From Lachnospiraceae bacterium (GTDB lineage: Bacteria > Bacillota > Clostridia > Lachnospirales > Lachnospiraceae), in contig JAGAOO010000046.1 in the NCBI GenBank assembly GCA_017623675.1, positions 1 through 64,000 of the forward strand: a stretch of DNA of 64,000 nucleotides, given 5' to 3'. Of this stretch, positions 51,840 to 61,430 are shown one piece after another. Each line of letters begins with the position of its first letter. The first letter of the stretch is position 1. Below the pieces are notes generated by a model. The model searched no databases. It worked only from the letters and a program-made list of their open reading frames with translations, and was not told the DNA's origin. Position numbers and translations under genes: made by a program.

Positions 51840-53204
51840 TTAATTCTTAAAGCTATGAATTGGTGCCGGTATCCGTCCGCCACGATTAATAAAGTCATCG
51901 CAGCTATATGGATTTACATGCATGATTGGTGCGTATCCCAATAAGCCACCGAATTCGGCACTATCTCCTTCTTTTTTACCAATAACCGGAATGATACGAA
52001 CTGCTGTTGTCTTTTGATTTACCATACCCAGTGCCATTTCGTCCGCAATGATACCGGAAATGGTGGTTGCCTTTGTATCACCAGGAATTGCAATCATATC
52101 CAGACCAACGGAACATACGCAGGTCATTGCTTCTAATTTTTCTATGGTTAATGCACCGCAGGCAGCCGCATCAATCATTCTCTGGTCTTCACTAACCGGA
52201 ATAAAGGCTCCGCTTAAGCCACCAACGAAGGAAGATGCCATAACACCACCCTTTTTCACCTGATCATTTAACATGGCAAGTGCGGCAGTGGTACCCGGCG
52301 CACCGGCATACTCTAATCCAATTTCTTCTAAAATTTCACCAATACTGTCACCAACTGCAGGTGTCGGTGCCAATGATAAGTCAATAATTCCAAATGGAAC
52401 ACCTAACCGTCTGGAAGCCTCCTGTGCCACCAACTGACCTACTCTGGTAATCTTAAAGGCTGTTTTCTTAATTGTTTCACAAAGTACTTCAAAGTTTTCA
52501 CCGCGAACGGATTCTAAAGCAGTTTTTACAACACCCGGACCGCTGACACCAACATTTATAATCTTGTCCGCTTCTGTTACGCCATGAAACGCTCCTGCCA
52601 TAAATGGATTATCATCCGGTGCATTGCAGAATACCACAAACTTGGTACAAGCACTGGAATCCGTATCTTTTGTTAATTCGGCTGCTTCTTTAATCATTTC
52701 ACCGATTAATTTCACGGCATCCATATTGATACCGGTTTTTGTGGAACCAACATTGACCGAACTACATACTACATCCGTTTCTGACAATGCACGTGGTATG
52801 GAACGAATCAATAATTCATCTGCCGGTGTCATTCCCTTGGTAACTAATGCAGAATAACCACCGATGAAGTTAACACCTACCGTTTTTGCTGCACTGTCTA
52901 AGGTTTTAGCAATTGTAACAAAATCATCAATTGATTTACATACGCCACCACCTACTAAGGCAATTGGTGTAACGGAAATTCGCTTATTTACAATTGGTAT
53001 ACCATACTGTAATTCAATATCCTTACCTACTTTTACCAAATCCTTGGCTGAGGTAGTGATTTTCTCATAAATCCGGTCACATACATCCTTTAATGAATTA
53101 CCGGTGCAATCCAAAAGACTGATACCCATGGTAATGGTACGAACATCCAAGTTCTCCTTTTGAATCATTTCATTGGTTTCAATTACTTCATGTATATTAA
53201 TCAT
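51840..53204 (-). CDS. UPF0210 (DUF711) family protein
   Basis: A 454-residue PFL-related protein of the DUF711 family, the PFL0/UPF0210 group. Family sequences include [35 protein letters not shown] and [21 protein letters not shown], cited as [13 protein letters not shown]. The function is not established; a glycyl-radical-enzyme-like barrel is reported for related proteins. It follows an ACT-domain gene at 17 bases, an arrangement kept in many Gram-positives, which suggests amino acid sensing. GGAGG precedes the ATG. Confidence 0.9.
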   Translation of the reverse strand: MINIHEVIETNEMIQKENLDVRTITMGISLLDCTGNSLKDVCDRIYEKITTSAKDLVKVGKDIELQYGIPIVNKRISVTPIALVGGGVCKSIDDFVTIAKTLDSAAKTVGVNFIGGYSALVTKGMTPADELLIRSIPRALSETDVVCSSVNVGSTKTGINMDAVKLIGEMIKEAAELTKDTDSSACTKFVVFCNAPDDNPFMAGAFHGVTEADKIINVGVSGPGVVKTALESVRGENFEVLCETIKKTAFKITRVGQLVAQEASRRLGVPFGIIDLSLAPTPAVGDSIGEILEEIGLEYAGAPGTTAALAMLNDQVKKGGVMASSFVGGLSGAFIPVSEDQRMIDAAACGALTIEKLEAMTCVCSVGLDMIAIPGDTKATTISGIIADEMALGMVNQKTTAVRIIPVIGKKEGDSAEFGGLLGYAPIMHVNPYSCDDFINRGGRIPAPIHSFKN

Positions 53205-53221
53205 AGTCTGCCTCCATACCC

Positions 53222-53494
53222 CTAAATTCTATGCATCATATTGAAAATTTCTTCTCTTTGCAGACTGATTACAACTCCGATTTCTTCTCCGATTTGGATT
53301 AATTCCTCGGATAATGTCTTGAATTCTTTTACTGATTCATTGGTATCCACAATCATCATCATATTAAAATAATCCTGAACGATGGTTTGGGAAATATCTA
53401 AAATATTCACCTTGTTATTTGCAAGATAGGTACAAACCTTTGCAATAATACCAACTGTGTCTTTTCCTACTACTGTAATAACTGCCTTATTCAT
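53222..53494 (-). CDS. ACT-domain protein (UPF0237)
   Basis: A 90-residue stand-alone protein with an ACT domain at the N-terminus ([22 protein letters not shown] cited as [15 protein letters not shown]) and a short second part. It is probably an amino acid-binding regulator, cotranscribed with the DUF711 gene. GAGGAAA lies upstream of ATG 53494; the in-frame GTG at 53509 overlaps this site and is less likely. Confidence 0.88.
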   Translation of the reverse strand: MNKAVITVVGKDTVGIIAKVCTYLANNKVNILDISQTIVQDYFNMMMIVDTNESVKEFKTLSEELIQIGEEIGVVISLQREEIFNMMHRI

Positions 53495-53566
53495 GCTTAT
53501 TTTCCTCACTTTTATATAGAGTCCGTATCCTTTTGAGAACGGCTTTTGTACAATGTGTTTTTGTTC

Positions 53567-54364
53567 CTAGGTGGTTAGCAAATCTGAATGACAGGAACGA
53601 TTCGCTACCTGTAAATTAAAATCCCGAATATCACTGGTAAAATGATTATCCTGTAAGGCCTGGGCAACTGTTTCATAAGCAAGCTCTGCGATGTTATTCT
53701 CTTTGCTCAAATGCCCTAACATGATTCCTTTGATGTGATTGTTCAATAATTCCTTTATGAACTGCCCGGAACGCTCGTTGGATAAATGTCCATGGTCACC
53801 TAAAATACGCTGTTTTAATGGATATGTATAGGGTCCGACCAACAGCATATTCACATCATGGTTGGATTCTATAAATAACAAATCCGAATCCGAAAGCTTC
53901 CGAACCAGATAGTCATTATAATCTCCTAAATCAGTACAAATGCTGGCTTTATGACCATCATGATAGAATTGGTAACAGACAGGATCTACTGCATCATGCC
54001 AAATGGTAGAAGCTTCTATTGTCATATCCTGAATCTGAAATGGTAAATCCGGCTGAATCTCAATAAAGTTTGAGGTGTCCAGTTCACCTAAGGATGTTGT
54101 CTGTTTAATAGCTTCCAAAGTTGCTTTGGTTCCATAAACCGGTACGGAATACTTTCTGGTAAAGACCCCCAACCCCTGTATATGGTCGGAATGTTCATGA
54201 GTAATTAATATTCCCTGAATATCCTCTGGTTCCAAATCAATGGTATGTAGTTCATCCACAATTCGTTTTTTGCTGACACCGGTATCAACCAGCAAGTGGG
54301 TCTGTTCCGTTCCTACATAGATACAATTGCCACTGCTTCCGCTTGATAAACTGCATAAATGCAT
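53567..54364 (-). CDS. MBL-fold hydrolase (YycJ/WalJ-like)
   Basis: A 265-residue metallo-beta-lactamase-fold protein. It starts MHLCSLSSGSSGNC and has the metal motif ITHEHSDHIQG (H-x-H-x-D-H), then TIWHDAVDPVCY, CTDLGDY and ESNHDVNML, as in YycJ, which belongs to the WalRK locus of Bacilli and affects DNA replication and wall homeostasis. Here it is not next to walRK. ATG 54364 has CAGGAG upstream. Confidence 0.87.
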   Translation of the reverse strand: MHLCSLSSGSSGNCIYVGTEQTHLLVDTGVSKKRIVDELHTIDLEPEDIQGILITHEHSDHIQGLGVFTRKYSVPVYGTKATLEAIKQTTSLGELDTSNFIEIQPDLPFQIQDMTIEASTIWHDAVDPVCYQFYHDGHKASICTDLGDYNDYLVRKLSDSDLLFIESNHDVNMLLVGPYTYPLKQRILGDHGHLSNERSGQFIKELLNNHIKGIMLGHLSKENNIAELAYETVAQALQDNHFTSDIRDFNLQVANRSCHSDLLTT

Positions 54365-54457
54365 GGTTTTCAACTCCTGTTCCTTTGTAAATGGACACAA
54401 ATGCCCATAATCGTGAAATATTATAGCATACCCCATGAGAATTTGCCATAGAAATTA

Positions 54458-55750
54458 TTATTCATGAAGTAGTAAAATGTGATTTCCTTTAATTTCCTGC
54501 ATAGTCTGCTCCTGAAGTTCTGCCATCTCAGCATATTTCTCCCAGTTGACTACAATACTGATTACTTGTTCCATAATTTTTTTGATTCGATTATCAGATA
54601 TATTCATATGTCTGCCACAAGCATACAAATCATCCAGAGTGATTTGTTCCACTTTACCATTGACACTCATTTGATGCTTAGCAAGCCACATATTAGTCGG
54701 GTCATATGAATAAGTGACATCATAGGCCGGAGCCAACTGCCATATTCCCTTTTTATCCATTAAAAATGATAGATTTTTAACATGATCATCTTGGTTTCTG
54801 GCAACCACATTAAAAACTAAACGTCTAAATAATTCTTCAATTTCAGACTGTCCCATGTGTAGCCTGTATATGATATCTGCAGCTTGTTCATAACTATATA
54901 CACCCGGAGAATTGTAATCATAATGTGCAATTGCACCAAGGGACTGCATATGAAGTTTTGTACCCTGTTCCGTTCTGTCGAATCGCTTTGTCATAAAATG
55001 ATATTTATCATCTTCCTTATAGAGCCTGCATTCGCTCATTTGTATTCCGGCTTCTTTTGCCATTAAGTAATACGCATATTCAATTTTTGTGTATTCGCTG
55101 CAATCCGCTTTATCACCATGGTCTTTATTATTTGATATGCCGTCAAATTTAATCAGCCAATAACTATATCCATCGCCGGCATTTACCTGACCTGAGCGAA
55201 TATCTTTTGTTTCCTGATTCCAGGCAATAATCGCTTTTGCTCTGGCTCCACCCGCAGATGTTCCGATTTTCAAAATCTGTTTCATCGTTTGATGATTCTC
55301 GTTAACATGAACGGTTTCTCGTTCTGTTAGAATATCAGAAGCAAGCTGAACCAGACAGTTAATATCGATGGACTCATCTGGTACGGATATTGACTTGTCC
55401 GGAACGTATTCTAACGCTCCCATCCCCCGCTTACCGGTATAACACAACCGTTCTATAGGTCCAAAGCTTGCCAAATCCCGTCCAAGGTCTGTCAAGTAAC
55501 GTTCAATTAACTTATTTCCATATTTATCAGGAAGGGAGTCGGCTAATAAGCCGGGTAGATAATGAAAAGTCGCTGGATTTAAGGCAGGAAATTGATAGAT
55601 TCGTTTCGATAAAGGCATAGCAATGGGTGAAACTTCAATTCTGCTTTTTAAAAATTTTTCATCATAGGAAAATCTAGGAATATCTGTGAGACTATCTTGA
55701 ATAACAACACCAATTCTTGTGTTCCACAAAAAAACTTCTGCTGCAATCAT
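54458..55750 (-). CDS. hipA: HipA-family serine/threonine kinase toxin
   Basis: A 430-residue HipA-like kinase. The N-terminal HipA_N domain ends near residue 100. The regulatory serine lies in IGTSAGGARAKAII (the GxSxGGA motif), ATP-binding in YWLIKFDG. The catalytic segment is RNQDDHVKNLSFL, and LAPAYDVTYS serves as the metal-binding DFG-like motif. Such kinases phosphorylate translation factors or aminoacyl-tRNA synthetases and cause growth arrest. The ATG overlaps the hipB stop by 4 bases, giving the standard antitoxin-first operon. All motifs appear intact. Confidence 0.9.
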   Translation of the reverse strand: MIAAEVFLWNTRIGVVIQDSLTDIPRFSYDEKFLKSRIEVSPIAMPLSKRIYQFPALNPATFHYLPGLLADSLPDKYGNKLIERYLTDLGRDLASFGPIERLCYTGKRGMGALEYVPDKSISVPDESIDINCLVQLASDILTERETVHVNENHQTMKQILKIGTSAGGARAKAIIAWNQETKDIRSGQVNAGDGYSYWLIKFDGISNNKDHGDKADCSEYTKIEYAYYLMAKEAGIQMSECRLYKEDDKYHFMTKRFDRTEQGTKLHMQSLGAIAHYDYNSPGVYSYEQAADIIYRLHMGQSEIEELFRRLVFNVVARNQDDHVKNLSFLMDKKGIWQLAPAYDVTYSYDPTNMWLAKHQMSVNGKVEQITLDDLYACGRHMNISDNRIKKIMEQVISIVVNWEKYAEMAELQEQTMQEIKGNHILLLHE

Positions 55751-56085
55751 GTTTCATCCCCCCATTTCCATTCATCTGATGTCTTGGTTGCCTTGGAAAC
55801 TCGTTGTCTTTTTTTCTTGTGTTCCAACTGCTCCACCGGAAGTGGTATCTGTTCCGCTATCAACATTTCTAAATTAGGCAACAAATTCAACACTCGCATT
55901 ACATTCAGAATATGGTCCACATTTACTGCTTCGCCTTTTTCCATACGAATCACTGTACTAAGGGAAAGTCCGGCTTTTGCTGCCATATCACGTTGAGAAA
56001 TAGACATAGCAATCCTGCTGTCTTTGATTCTTGTTCCTAACTCACGCAATATGAATTCATTGTTTTCTGTACCATATATTTTCAT
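55747..56085 (-). CDS. hipB: HipB-like HTH antitoxin
   Basis: A 112-residue protein with an XRE HTH (about residues 12-65, RELGTRIKDSRIAMSISQRDMAAKAGLSLSTVIRMEKG cited as SISQRDMAAKAGLSLSTVIR). The C-terminal 35 residues are lysine-rich. AAAGGAT precedes ATG 56085; a longer reading from 56127 lies too near the promoter. It should bind HipA and repress its own promoter. Confidence 0.87.
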   Translation of the reverse strand: MKIYGTENNEFILRELGTRIKDSRIAMSISQRDMAAKAGLSLSTVIRMEKGEAVNVDHILNVMRVLNLLPNLEMLIAEQIPLPVEQLEHKKKRQRVSKATKTSDEWKWGDET

Positions 56086-56189
56086 ATTTTTATATCCTTT
56101 CAAAATATATATCACAAACACATACAAGGTTTCTTTTATGAAATATTATGATGTAATTATGTCTATAATATTTCTTTTTTTACACTTTA

Positions 56190-56218
56190 TATATTATATT
56201 TACTGATAATATTTGTCA
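56190..56218 (-). promoter_or_regulatory. Promoter of hipBA
   Basis: On the minus strand TTGACA (56218-56213), 17 bases, TAATAT (56195-56190). A TATAAT with 15-base spacing (56197-56192) overlaps. The leader of about 100 bases is very AT-rich; no clear paired operator was resolved. Confidence 0.6.
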
Positions 56219-56231
56219 AGGGATTTCGGTT

Positions 56232-58037
56232 TCACTTTTTACTCTCCTCTATCTGTTCCGCCAAATCATTCAAATATACCCAGCGTTCCATTTTCGCCTC
56301 TAACGCCTGTTCTAATTCTTCTTTCTGATTCGTATATTTCTCAAGATTCACGAAATCCGTTGCAGACTTTATAATCAATTCCTCTGTCTCGGCTATTTGA
56401 GCTTCCAGTGCTGCAATATCGTCATCAATAGTTTCGAATTCCCGTTGTTCCTTATAGGTGAATTTTAGTTTTGTGTTTGGCTGTTTCCAGCTTTTTGATT
56501 TATTTGATACATCCTTCTTATCAGAGGTTTCTGTTTTATCGATTTTTTCCTCAGCTTGTCCATAGATTTCCTGGTGTTTCCAGTAATAATCTGTATAACC
56601 ACCTTCATATTGACGTAGTCCATCCGATTCAAAAGCAAAAATTCGGTTTACGATTCTGTCCAGAAAGTATCGGTCATGAGATACCACGATTATAATTCCT
56701 TCAAAATGGTCCAGATAGTCTTCTAATACATTCAGAGTCTCAATGTCCAGATCATTCGTAGGTTCATCCAACACCAGAACGTTAGGTGCACTCATCAAAA
56801 CGTGGAGCAGATACAATCGTCGCAATTCGCCACCGGACAGTTTTTCCACCAGTGTATACTGCATATCCGGAGTAAAAAGAAATCGTTCACACATCTTAGA
56901 AGCTGTAATTCTTCCATTTGAAGTCGGCAGATATTCCGCAATTTCTTTTACTGAGTCAATAACTCGTATATTGGCAGGGATGCTTTTTGGTTCTTGGGAC
57001 AAGTAACCGATTCGAATGGTTTCTCCTTGTTCGATATATCCGGTATCCGGTTGCAACTGCCCAACAATCATTTTTAGTAAGGTGGATTTTCCACAGCCAT
57101 TGGTTCCGACAATACCCACTCTTTCATTTCGCAGGAAATTATAATTAAACTGTGGAATTACCGAAATTTCGCCATATTCCTTAGAAATATTATGAAGTTC
57201 AATGGTTTTCTTACCTAATCTGGATGCCGTTGACTCCATTTCAATGGTTTCTCTTATCTGAGGACCTTTTGTGTTCTTTAATTCCTCGAAACGCTGTAAT
57301 CGTGCTTTTTGTTTGGTAGAACGGGCTTTTGCTCCCCGCATGACCCATTTTAATTCATTTCGCAAAAGATTTCGGCGTTTATCATCGGAAGCAAGCTCCA
57401 TCTCTTCTCTCTGGCATTTTAATTCCAGATACCCGGCATAATCTGTATCATAAGAATAGATATGACCCTGATTCAATTCTACAATCCGATTCGTGACATT
57501 ATCCAGAAAATAACGGTCGTGGGTCACAAGCAGAATACAGCCCTTATATGCCTGCAAATAAGTTTCCAACCACTCTATCATCTGACTGTCCAAATGGTTG
57601 GTTGGCTCATCCAGTAATAATACATCAGTCGGAAGTAACAATGTTCTTGCTAAAGCAGCACGTTTCTTCTGTCCTCCTGACAATGTATCAAGCCCTTGAG
57701 AATAATTCTCAAGACCTAATTCCTGCAATATTTTCTTGCCTTCTACTACTAAGGCTGGGTCGGAAGCTCCATCCGTTACATATTCCAGAATAGAGGAATG
57801 AAGGATTTCTTCCATATGCTGGGATAAATATGTCATATGAATGTGATTTGCCCGTATTACCTTACCGGAATCCGGTTCTTCCAAGCCTGCAATGATTTTC
57901 AGTAAAGTGGATTTTCCTGTGCCATTTACGCCTACGATTCCGATTTTATCATGCTCTTGAACACCGAAGCCTGCTTCCTGAAAAATCACCTTTTCACCGT
58001 ATACTTTTGATATTTTTTCCAAATTTAATATATTCAT
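56232..58037 (-). CDS. ABC-F ATPase (Uup-like)
   Basis: A 601-residue soluble protein with two ABC domains and no membrane part. Walker A: GVNGTGKST and GTNGCGKST. Signatures: LSGGQKKR and LSGGELRR. Walker B: VLLLDEPTNHLDS and VLVLDEPTNDLD. The P-site linker lies between (about 215-290). A C-terminal coiled coil (about 530-600) points to the Uup subgroup. These proteins act on ribosomes stalled or mis-set; antibiotic protection is another known role but is not indicated here. Confidence 0.93.
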   Translation of the reverse strand: MNILNLEKISKVYGEKVIFQEAGFGVQEHDKIGIVGVNGTGKSTLLKIIAGLEEPDSGKVIRANHIHMTYLSQHMEEILHSSILEYVTDGASDPALVVEGKKILQELGLENYSQGLDTLSGGQKKRAALARTLLLPTDVLLLDEPTNHLDSQMIEWLETYLQAYKGCILLVTHDRYFLDNVTNRIVELNQGHIYSYDTDYAGYLELKCQREEMELASDDKRRNLLRNELKWVMRGAKARSTKQKARLQRFEELKNTKGPQIRETIEMESTASRLGKKTIELHNISKEYGEISVIPQFNYNFLRNERVGIVGTNGCGKSTLLKMIVGQLQPDTGYIEQGETIRIGYLSQEPKSIPANIRVIDSVKEIAEYLPTSNGRITASKMCERFLFTPDMQYTLVEKLSGGELRRLYLLHVLMSAPNVLVLDEPTNDLDIETLNVLEDYLDHFEGIIIVVSHDRYFLDRIVNRIFAFESDGLRQYEGGYTDYYWKHQEIYGQAEEKIDKTETSDKKDVSNKSKSWKQPNTKLKFTYKEQREFETIDDDIAALEAQIAETEELIIKSATDFVNLEKYTNQKEELEQALEAKMERWVYLNDLAEQIEESKK

Positions 58038-58063
58038 ATGAATGCTAACCCTCGTTATTTAAG

Positions 58064-59482
58064 TTATTGTTTCGGAAACGGAATCCGATGCAGGAAAAAT
58101 TCCTGAAAATTCTTACTCATGGATAAATCCAAGACCTTTGAATTCTCCAGTCTTGTAGGCAGTCTCAGCATCGGTTCCGATAAACTCAAGGTCTGAATGG
58201 CTCCTTTCAAGGATGTGTTCCCTACAGTAGTAATACGACCTCGGAATTCATCCGGTAACAGACCAATGGTAAAAGCAGATTCTAAGTTCAAAAAAAATCC
58301 AAAGCCACCGGCAAGATAGATTTTAGAAATATTCTCAAGGGGGATTCGAAGCTCATAAGCGGCCAGTTCAATTCCTGTACGAATGGCTGCTTTTGCAAGC
58401 TGTATCTGCCTTACCGTATCCTGTGTAATAATAATTTCCCCGCAAGAAATACCTTTCTCAAAGTATTCTCCCTGCAATAGACCATTGCTATCTATTTTAC
58501 CTTCAATATAAGCCTTGGCAAGTTCATCCAGCAAACAGGTTCCATAGACATTTCCCTTTGTAACGCTATTCGCGAATGCAGGTCCACAAGAGGTAGAAGT
58601 ACAAACTCCTTGTTCTTCATTTAACAACCAAAGTTCACCATTGGTTCCCAAATCAATTAATAATTCATATTCCTGACCGCATCCCAGATTCAGAGCCTGC
58701 ACACCGGAAACAATATCAGCACCAACAAAAGCAGATTTGCCGGGCATAATCTCTATCAACATATTTTCATATTCATATTGTTGTCCGTCTAAGAATTCCG
58801 GCGCAAAAGGAAATCCGGTCAAACCATTTACAGAACGATTCATCAGAAAATGAAGCATGGTGGTGTTACCGCTGAAAACCAGTTTCTTCATTTGTTCTTT
58901 TCTATATCCCTGTTCCACATATGACTGAATTAAGGCTTCAATATCCGCACAAATCAATCGGTGCATAGTATTCAGTCCATCAGGGTTGGAACTGGCATAC
59001 TGTATCCGTGAGATAACATCTGCACCAAACTGACTCTGTCGATTCATACAGCCCTGTTCCGAAAGAATTCTGCCGGATTCTAAATCAACGAAAGAGGAAG
59101 CGATTGTGGTAGTACCGATATCAAATGCTATGCCTAACTGCACATTTCTATCTTTGGTATACTCAAACGTTGTATTTGAACTAGTTGTATCTGAATGATT
59201 AGTAAGTAACACGCTTTGCTCTGCCGGTCTCCCTTGACACACAATATGAAGGTCTTCAGAACCAATCTCATATCGACAGGCTAAGCATTCCATTCCTTCC
59301 TCAACAATATATACCTGACAACCACGACAGATACCGGCTCCTTTACAGACCGCACCCTTCATACCAACACCATTACGGGTGAGAACTTCATATAAATTCT
59401 CACCCGAATCACAATTAATCACATGCTGAAATCTTCCGCTATTATATTCGTCAACAAATAGTTTTGACATTTTCTTCACCAT
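58064..59482 (-). CDS. Ferredoxin-ASKHA protein (corrinoid activator-like)
   Basis: A 472-residue protein with an N-terminal 2Fe-2S domain (cysteines in AVCKGAGICRGCQV and CLAC, about residues 43-72) and a large DUF4445/ASKHA ATPase-like domain (AFDIGTTTIASSFVD, LIDLGTNGELWL, IYLAGGFGFF). This matches RACE/RamA-type reductive activators that use ATP to reduce Co(II) corrinoid proteins in methyltransferases. No corrinoid protein or methyltransferase is in this window. An alternative start is ATG 59470. Confidence 0.85.
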   Translation of the reverse strand: MVKKMSKLFVDEYNSGRFQHVINCDSGENLYEVLTRNGVGMKGAVCKGAGICRGCQVYIVEEGMECLACRYEIGSEDLHIVCQGRPAEQSVLLTNHSDTTSSNTTFEYTKDRNVQLGIAFDIGTTTIASSFVDLESGRILSEQGCMNRQSQFGADVISRIQYASSNPDGLNTMHRLICADIEALIQSYVEQGYRKEQMKKLVFSGNTTMLHFLMNRSVNGLTGFPFAPEFLDGQQYEYENMLIEIMPGKSAFVGADIVSGVQALNLGCGQEYELLIDLGTNGELWLLNEEQGVCTSTSCGPAFANSVTKGNVYGTCLLDELAKAYIEGKIDSNGLLQGEYFEKGISCGEIIITQDTVRQIQLAKAAIRTGIELAAYELRIPLENISKIYLAGGFGFFLNLESAFTIGLLPDEFRGRITTVGNTSLKGAIQTLSLSEPMLRLPTRLENSKVLDLSMSKNFQEFFLHRIPFPKQ

Positions 59483-59504
59483 AATCCTTATATCATTAAG
59501 ATCT

Positions 59505-61397
59505 TCACCTGTTATTATCTCTTAAAAAGTTCAAAAATTCTTCCTGTGGTAATGGTTTTGAGAAATAATAGCCTTGAATGTAACTGATATTCAGTTCCTT
59601 CATAGTATCTAACTGTTCTTCCGTTTCAATCCCTTCAGAAACAATCTGAAGCTCCATACCATGTATCATGTGCATAGCAGCATCCATGACGTATTTCGCC
59701 TTTCCATTATTAAAGTAAGAATTTGTCATGGTACGGTCAAATTTCACAATATTTACCGGCATGTCCACAATATAATTCAGATTTGAATTACCGGTACCAA
59801 AATCATCTAAAGAGAATTGGACACCGTAATTGATTAATTTCTGCATATTTTCCAGCATAATTTTTCTTGTACTGACAGAACCGGTTTCTGTAATTTCCAG
59901 ATTAATTTGGGAAGGATCAATCTGATATTCTTCCATAATATGTATAAACTGCTGGGACAATAATTCATAAGAACATTGAACAACAGACAAATTCACTTCG
60001 ATGTACTTAATTCCTAATTGCTGTGGCATTCCTGATTGTAGGAACTGACACACTTTTTCAAAGACTCGTTCTCCCAGCTTTAGTATCATGCCATTCTTCT
60101 CTGCGACTTCGATAAATCGTACCGGAGGAATGATGTCACCATTTTCATTATAAATTCGACACAGTGCCTCAGCCGAAGTAAAACGATTCTCTTTCGTAGA
60201 AAAAATAGGTTGATAAAAAACTTCAATTCGATCATATTTCAATGCGGAAGTAATTAACAGCTCAATATCCCGTTCTTCATACATATGATTTACCAGCGAC
60301 AAATCCAGTACTAAACGATCATCATCCGTAAAATCATTATGATTCTGTCTTACATAGTGCAGGAAAGGCAAAACGTCTTCCGGGCGATTTAAGATTAGTG
60401 CACTTGGCATTATCATATAATTGGGTTTCGTCAAAGATTCATGATTCTTCCCCCAACCAAAAGCAAAACGACTGCGTAACATAGTTTCAACTGTATTTAT
60501 ATCCATATTGGGTTTAAGGACTAATAACAATTCATCTTCCATACTTTGAAATGCAAAGACCTCCGGCAAAGAACATACATAATCAATAACGTCAATTTTG
60601 AATCGTAATCCAGCCTCTTCCGAATGAATTAATTCACTCGCATGTGGAAAAGTAATTTCAATCAAGCCAAAATCTTCATTATTGCTGTACATTTGCTTAA
60701 CATATTGTAAAAATGCAGTCTCATTAAAGAGACCGGTATCTCTGTCACGATTGGTTTCCGGGTTTTCTAAAATCAAATATACTACCATTACGCCAACAGC
60801 CCCGGCAAATCCCACAATCAAAATACGATTGTCAATGAATTGTATAATTGCTGCACCAATCCATAATATCACCCATGTAATCACAGCACGTCTACGTTTA
60901 GGATTCATTCTATTCTTTGAACGCAGAATCAGAACGGTAATTAATAGAAAATATACCACGCAAAAGATATATGTAGCTATGACACTTGGTCCATAGGTAT
61001 ACATATTACTCTTGTCTTCTATTTCTTTATAAATCGGCAAAATAAAGATGATGATAATCTCGACTGCAGTAAGAATATTATATATCCAAACTCTTTTTTT
61101 ATAGCCGGCACCCTGGTTAAACACATCAACACAGACATACATTAACCCGCTGTATGCCACCAAAACCAATGTAGATATATAAGATTTACAGAAGAAATCC
61201 ACGACAAATGAAGGAAGAACCGAACTGTAATTCAGGGCAAACAAAGAACAGATATCCAAAGTTAAACCAATGGCTACCATAATAAGCAATCGAAGAAATG
61301 CTTTTTCTGTATTCAAATTGATTTTCTTCTGCCGTGAATAGATAAAGATAATTACTAAGAGAATTATCAAGCCACAGCATTGCATTTTAATGTTCAT
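59505..61397 (-). CDS. EAL-domain c-di-GMP phosphodiesterase
   Basis: A 630-residue membrane protein. About seven membrane segments (1-210) form a sensor, then a degenerate GGDEF-like domain (about 220-370; no GGDEF motif) and a C-terminal EAL domain (about 380-625). Catalytic residues appear intact: AEALCR, NLSVVQ, LEITETG, LDDFGTGNSN, VKFDRTM, SEGIETEEQL and QGYYFSKPL. It should hydrolyse c-di-GMP. GGAGG precedes the ATG. It lies between the ASKHA gene and ilvA. Confidence 0.92.
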   Translation of the reverse strand: MNIKMQCCGLIILLVIIFIYSRQKKINLNTEKAFLRLLIMVAIGLTLDICSLFALNYSSVLPSFVVDFFCKSYISTLVLVAYSGLMYVCVDVFNQGAGYKKRVWIYNILTAVEIIIIFILPIYKEIEDKSNMYTYGPSVIATYIFCVVYFLLITVLILRSKNRMNPKRRRAVITWVILWIGAAIIQFIDNRILIVGFAGAVGVMVVYLILENPETNRDRDTGLFNETAFLQYVKQMYSNNEDFGLIEITFPHASELIHSEEAGLRFKIDVIDYVCSLPEVFAFQSMEDELLLVLKPNMDINTVETMLRSRFAFGWGKNHESLTKPNYMIMPSALILNRPEDVLPFLHYVRQNHNDFTDDDRLVLDLSLVNHMYEERDIELLITSALKYDRIEVFYQPIFSTKENRFTSAEALCRIYNENGDIIPPVRFIEVAEKNGMILKLGERVFEKVCQFLQSGMPQQLGIKYIEVNLSVVQCSYELLSQQFIHIMEEYQIDPSQINLEITETGSVSTRKIMLENMQKLINYGVQFSLDDFGTGNSNLNYIVDMPVNIVKFDRTMTNSYFNNGKAKYVMDAAMHMIHGMELQIVSEGIETEEQLDTMKELNISYIQGYYFSKPLPQEEFLNFLRDNNR

Positions 61398-61430
61398 CTG
61401 TTCCTCCGAAATTACTTAGTTGGATTGTTT

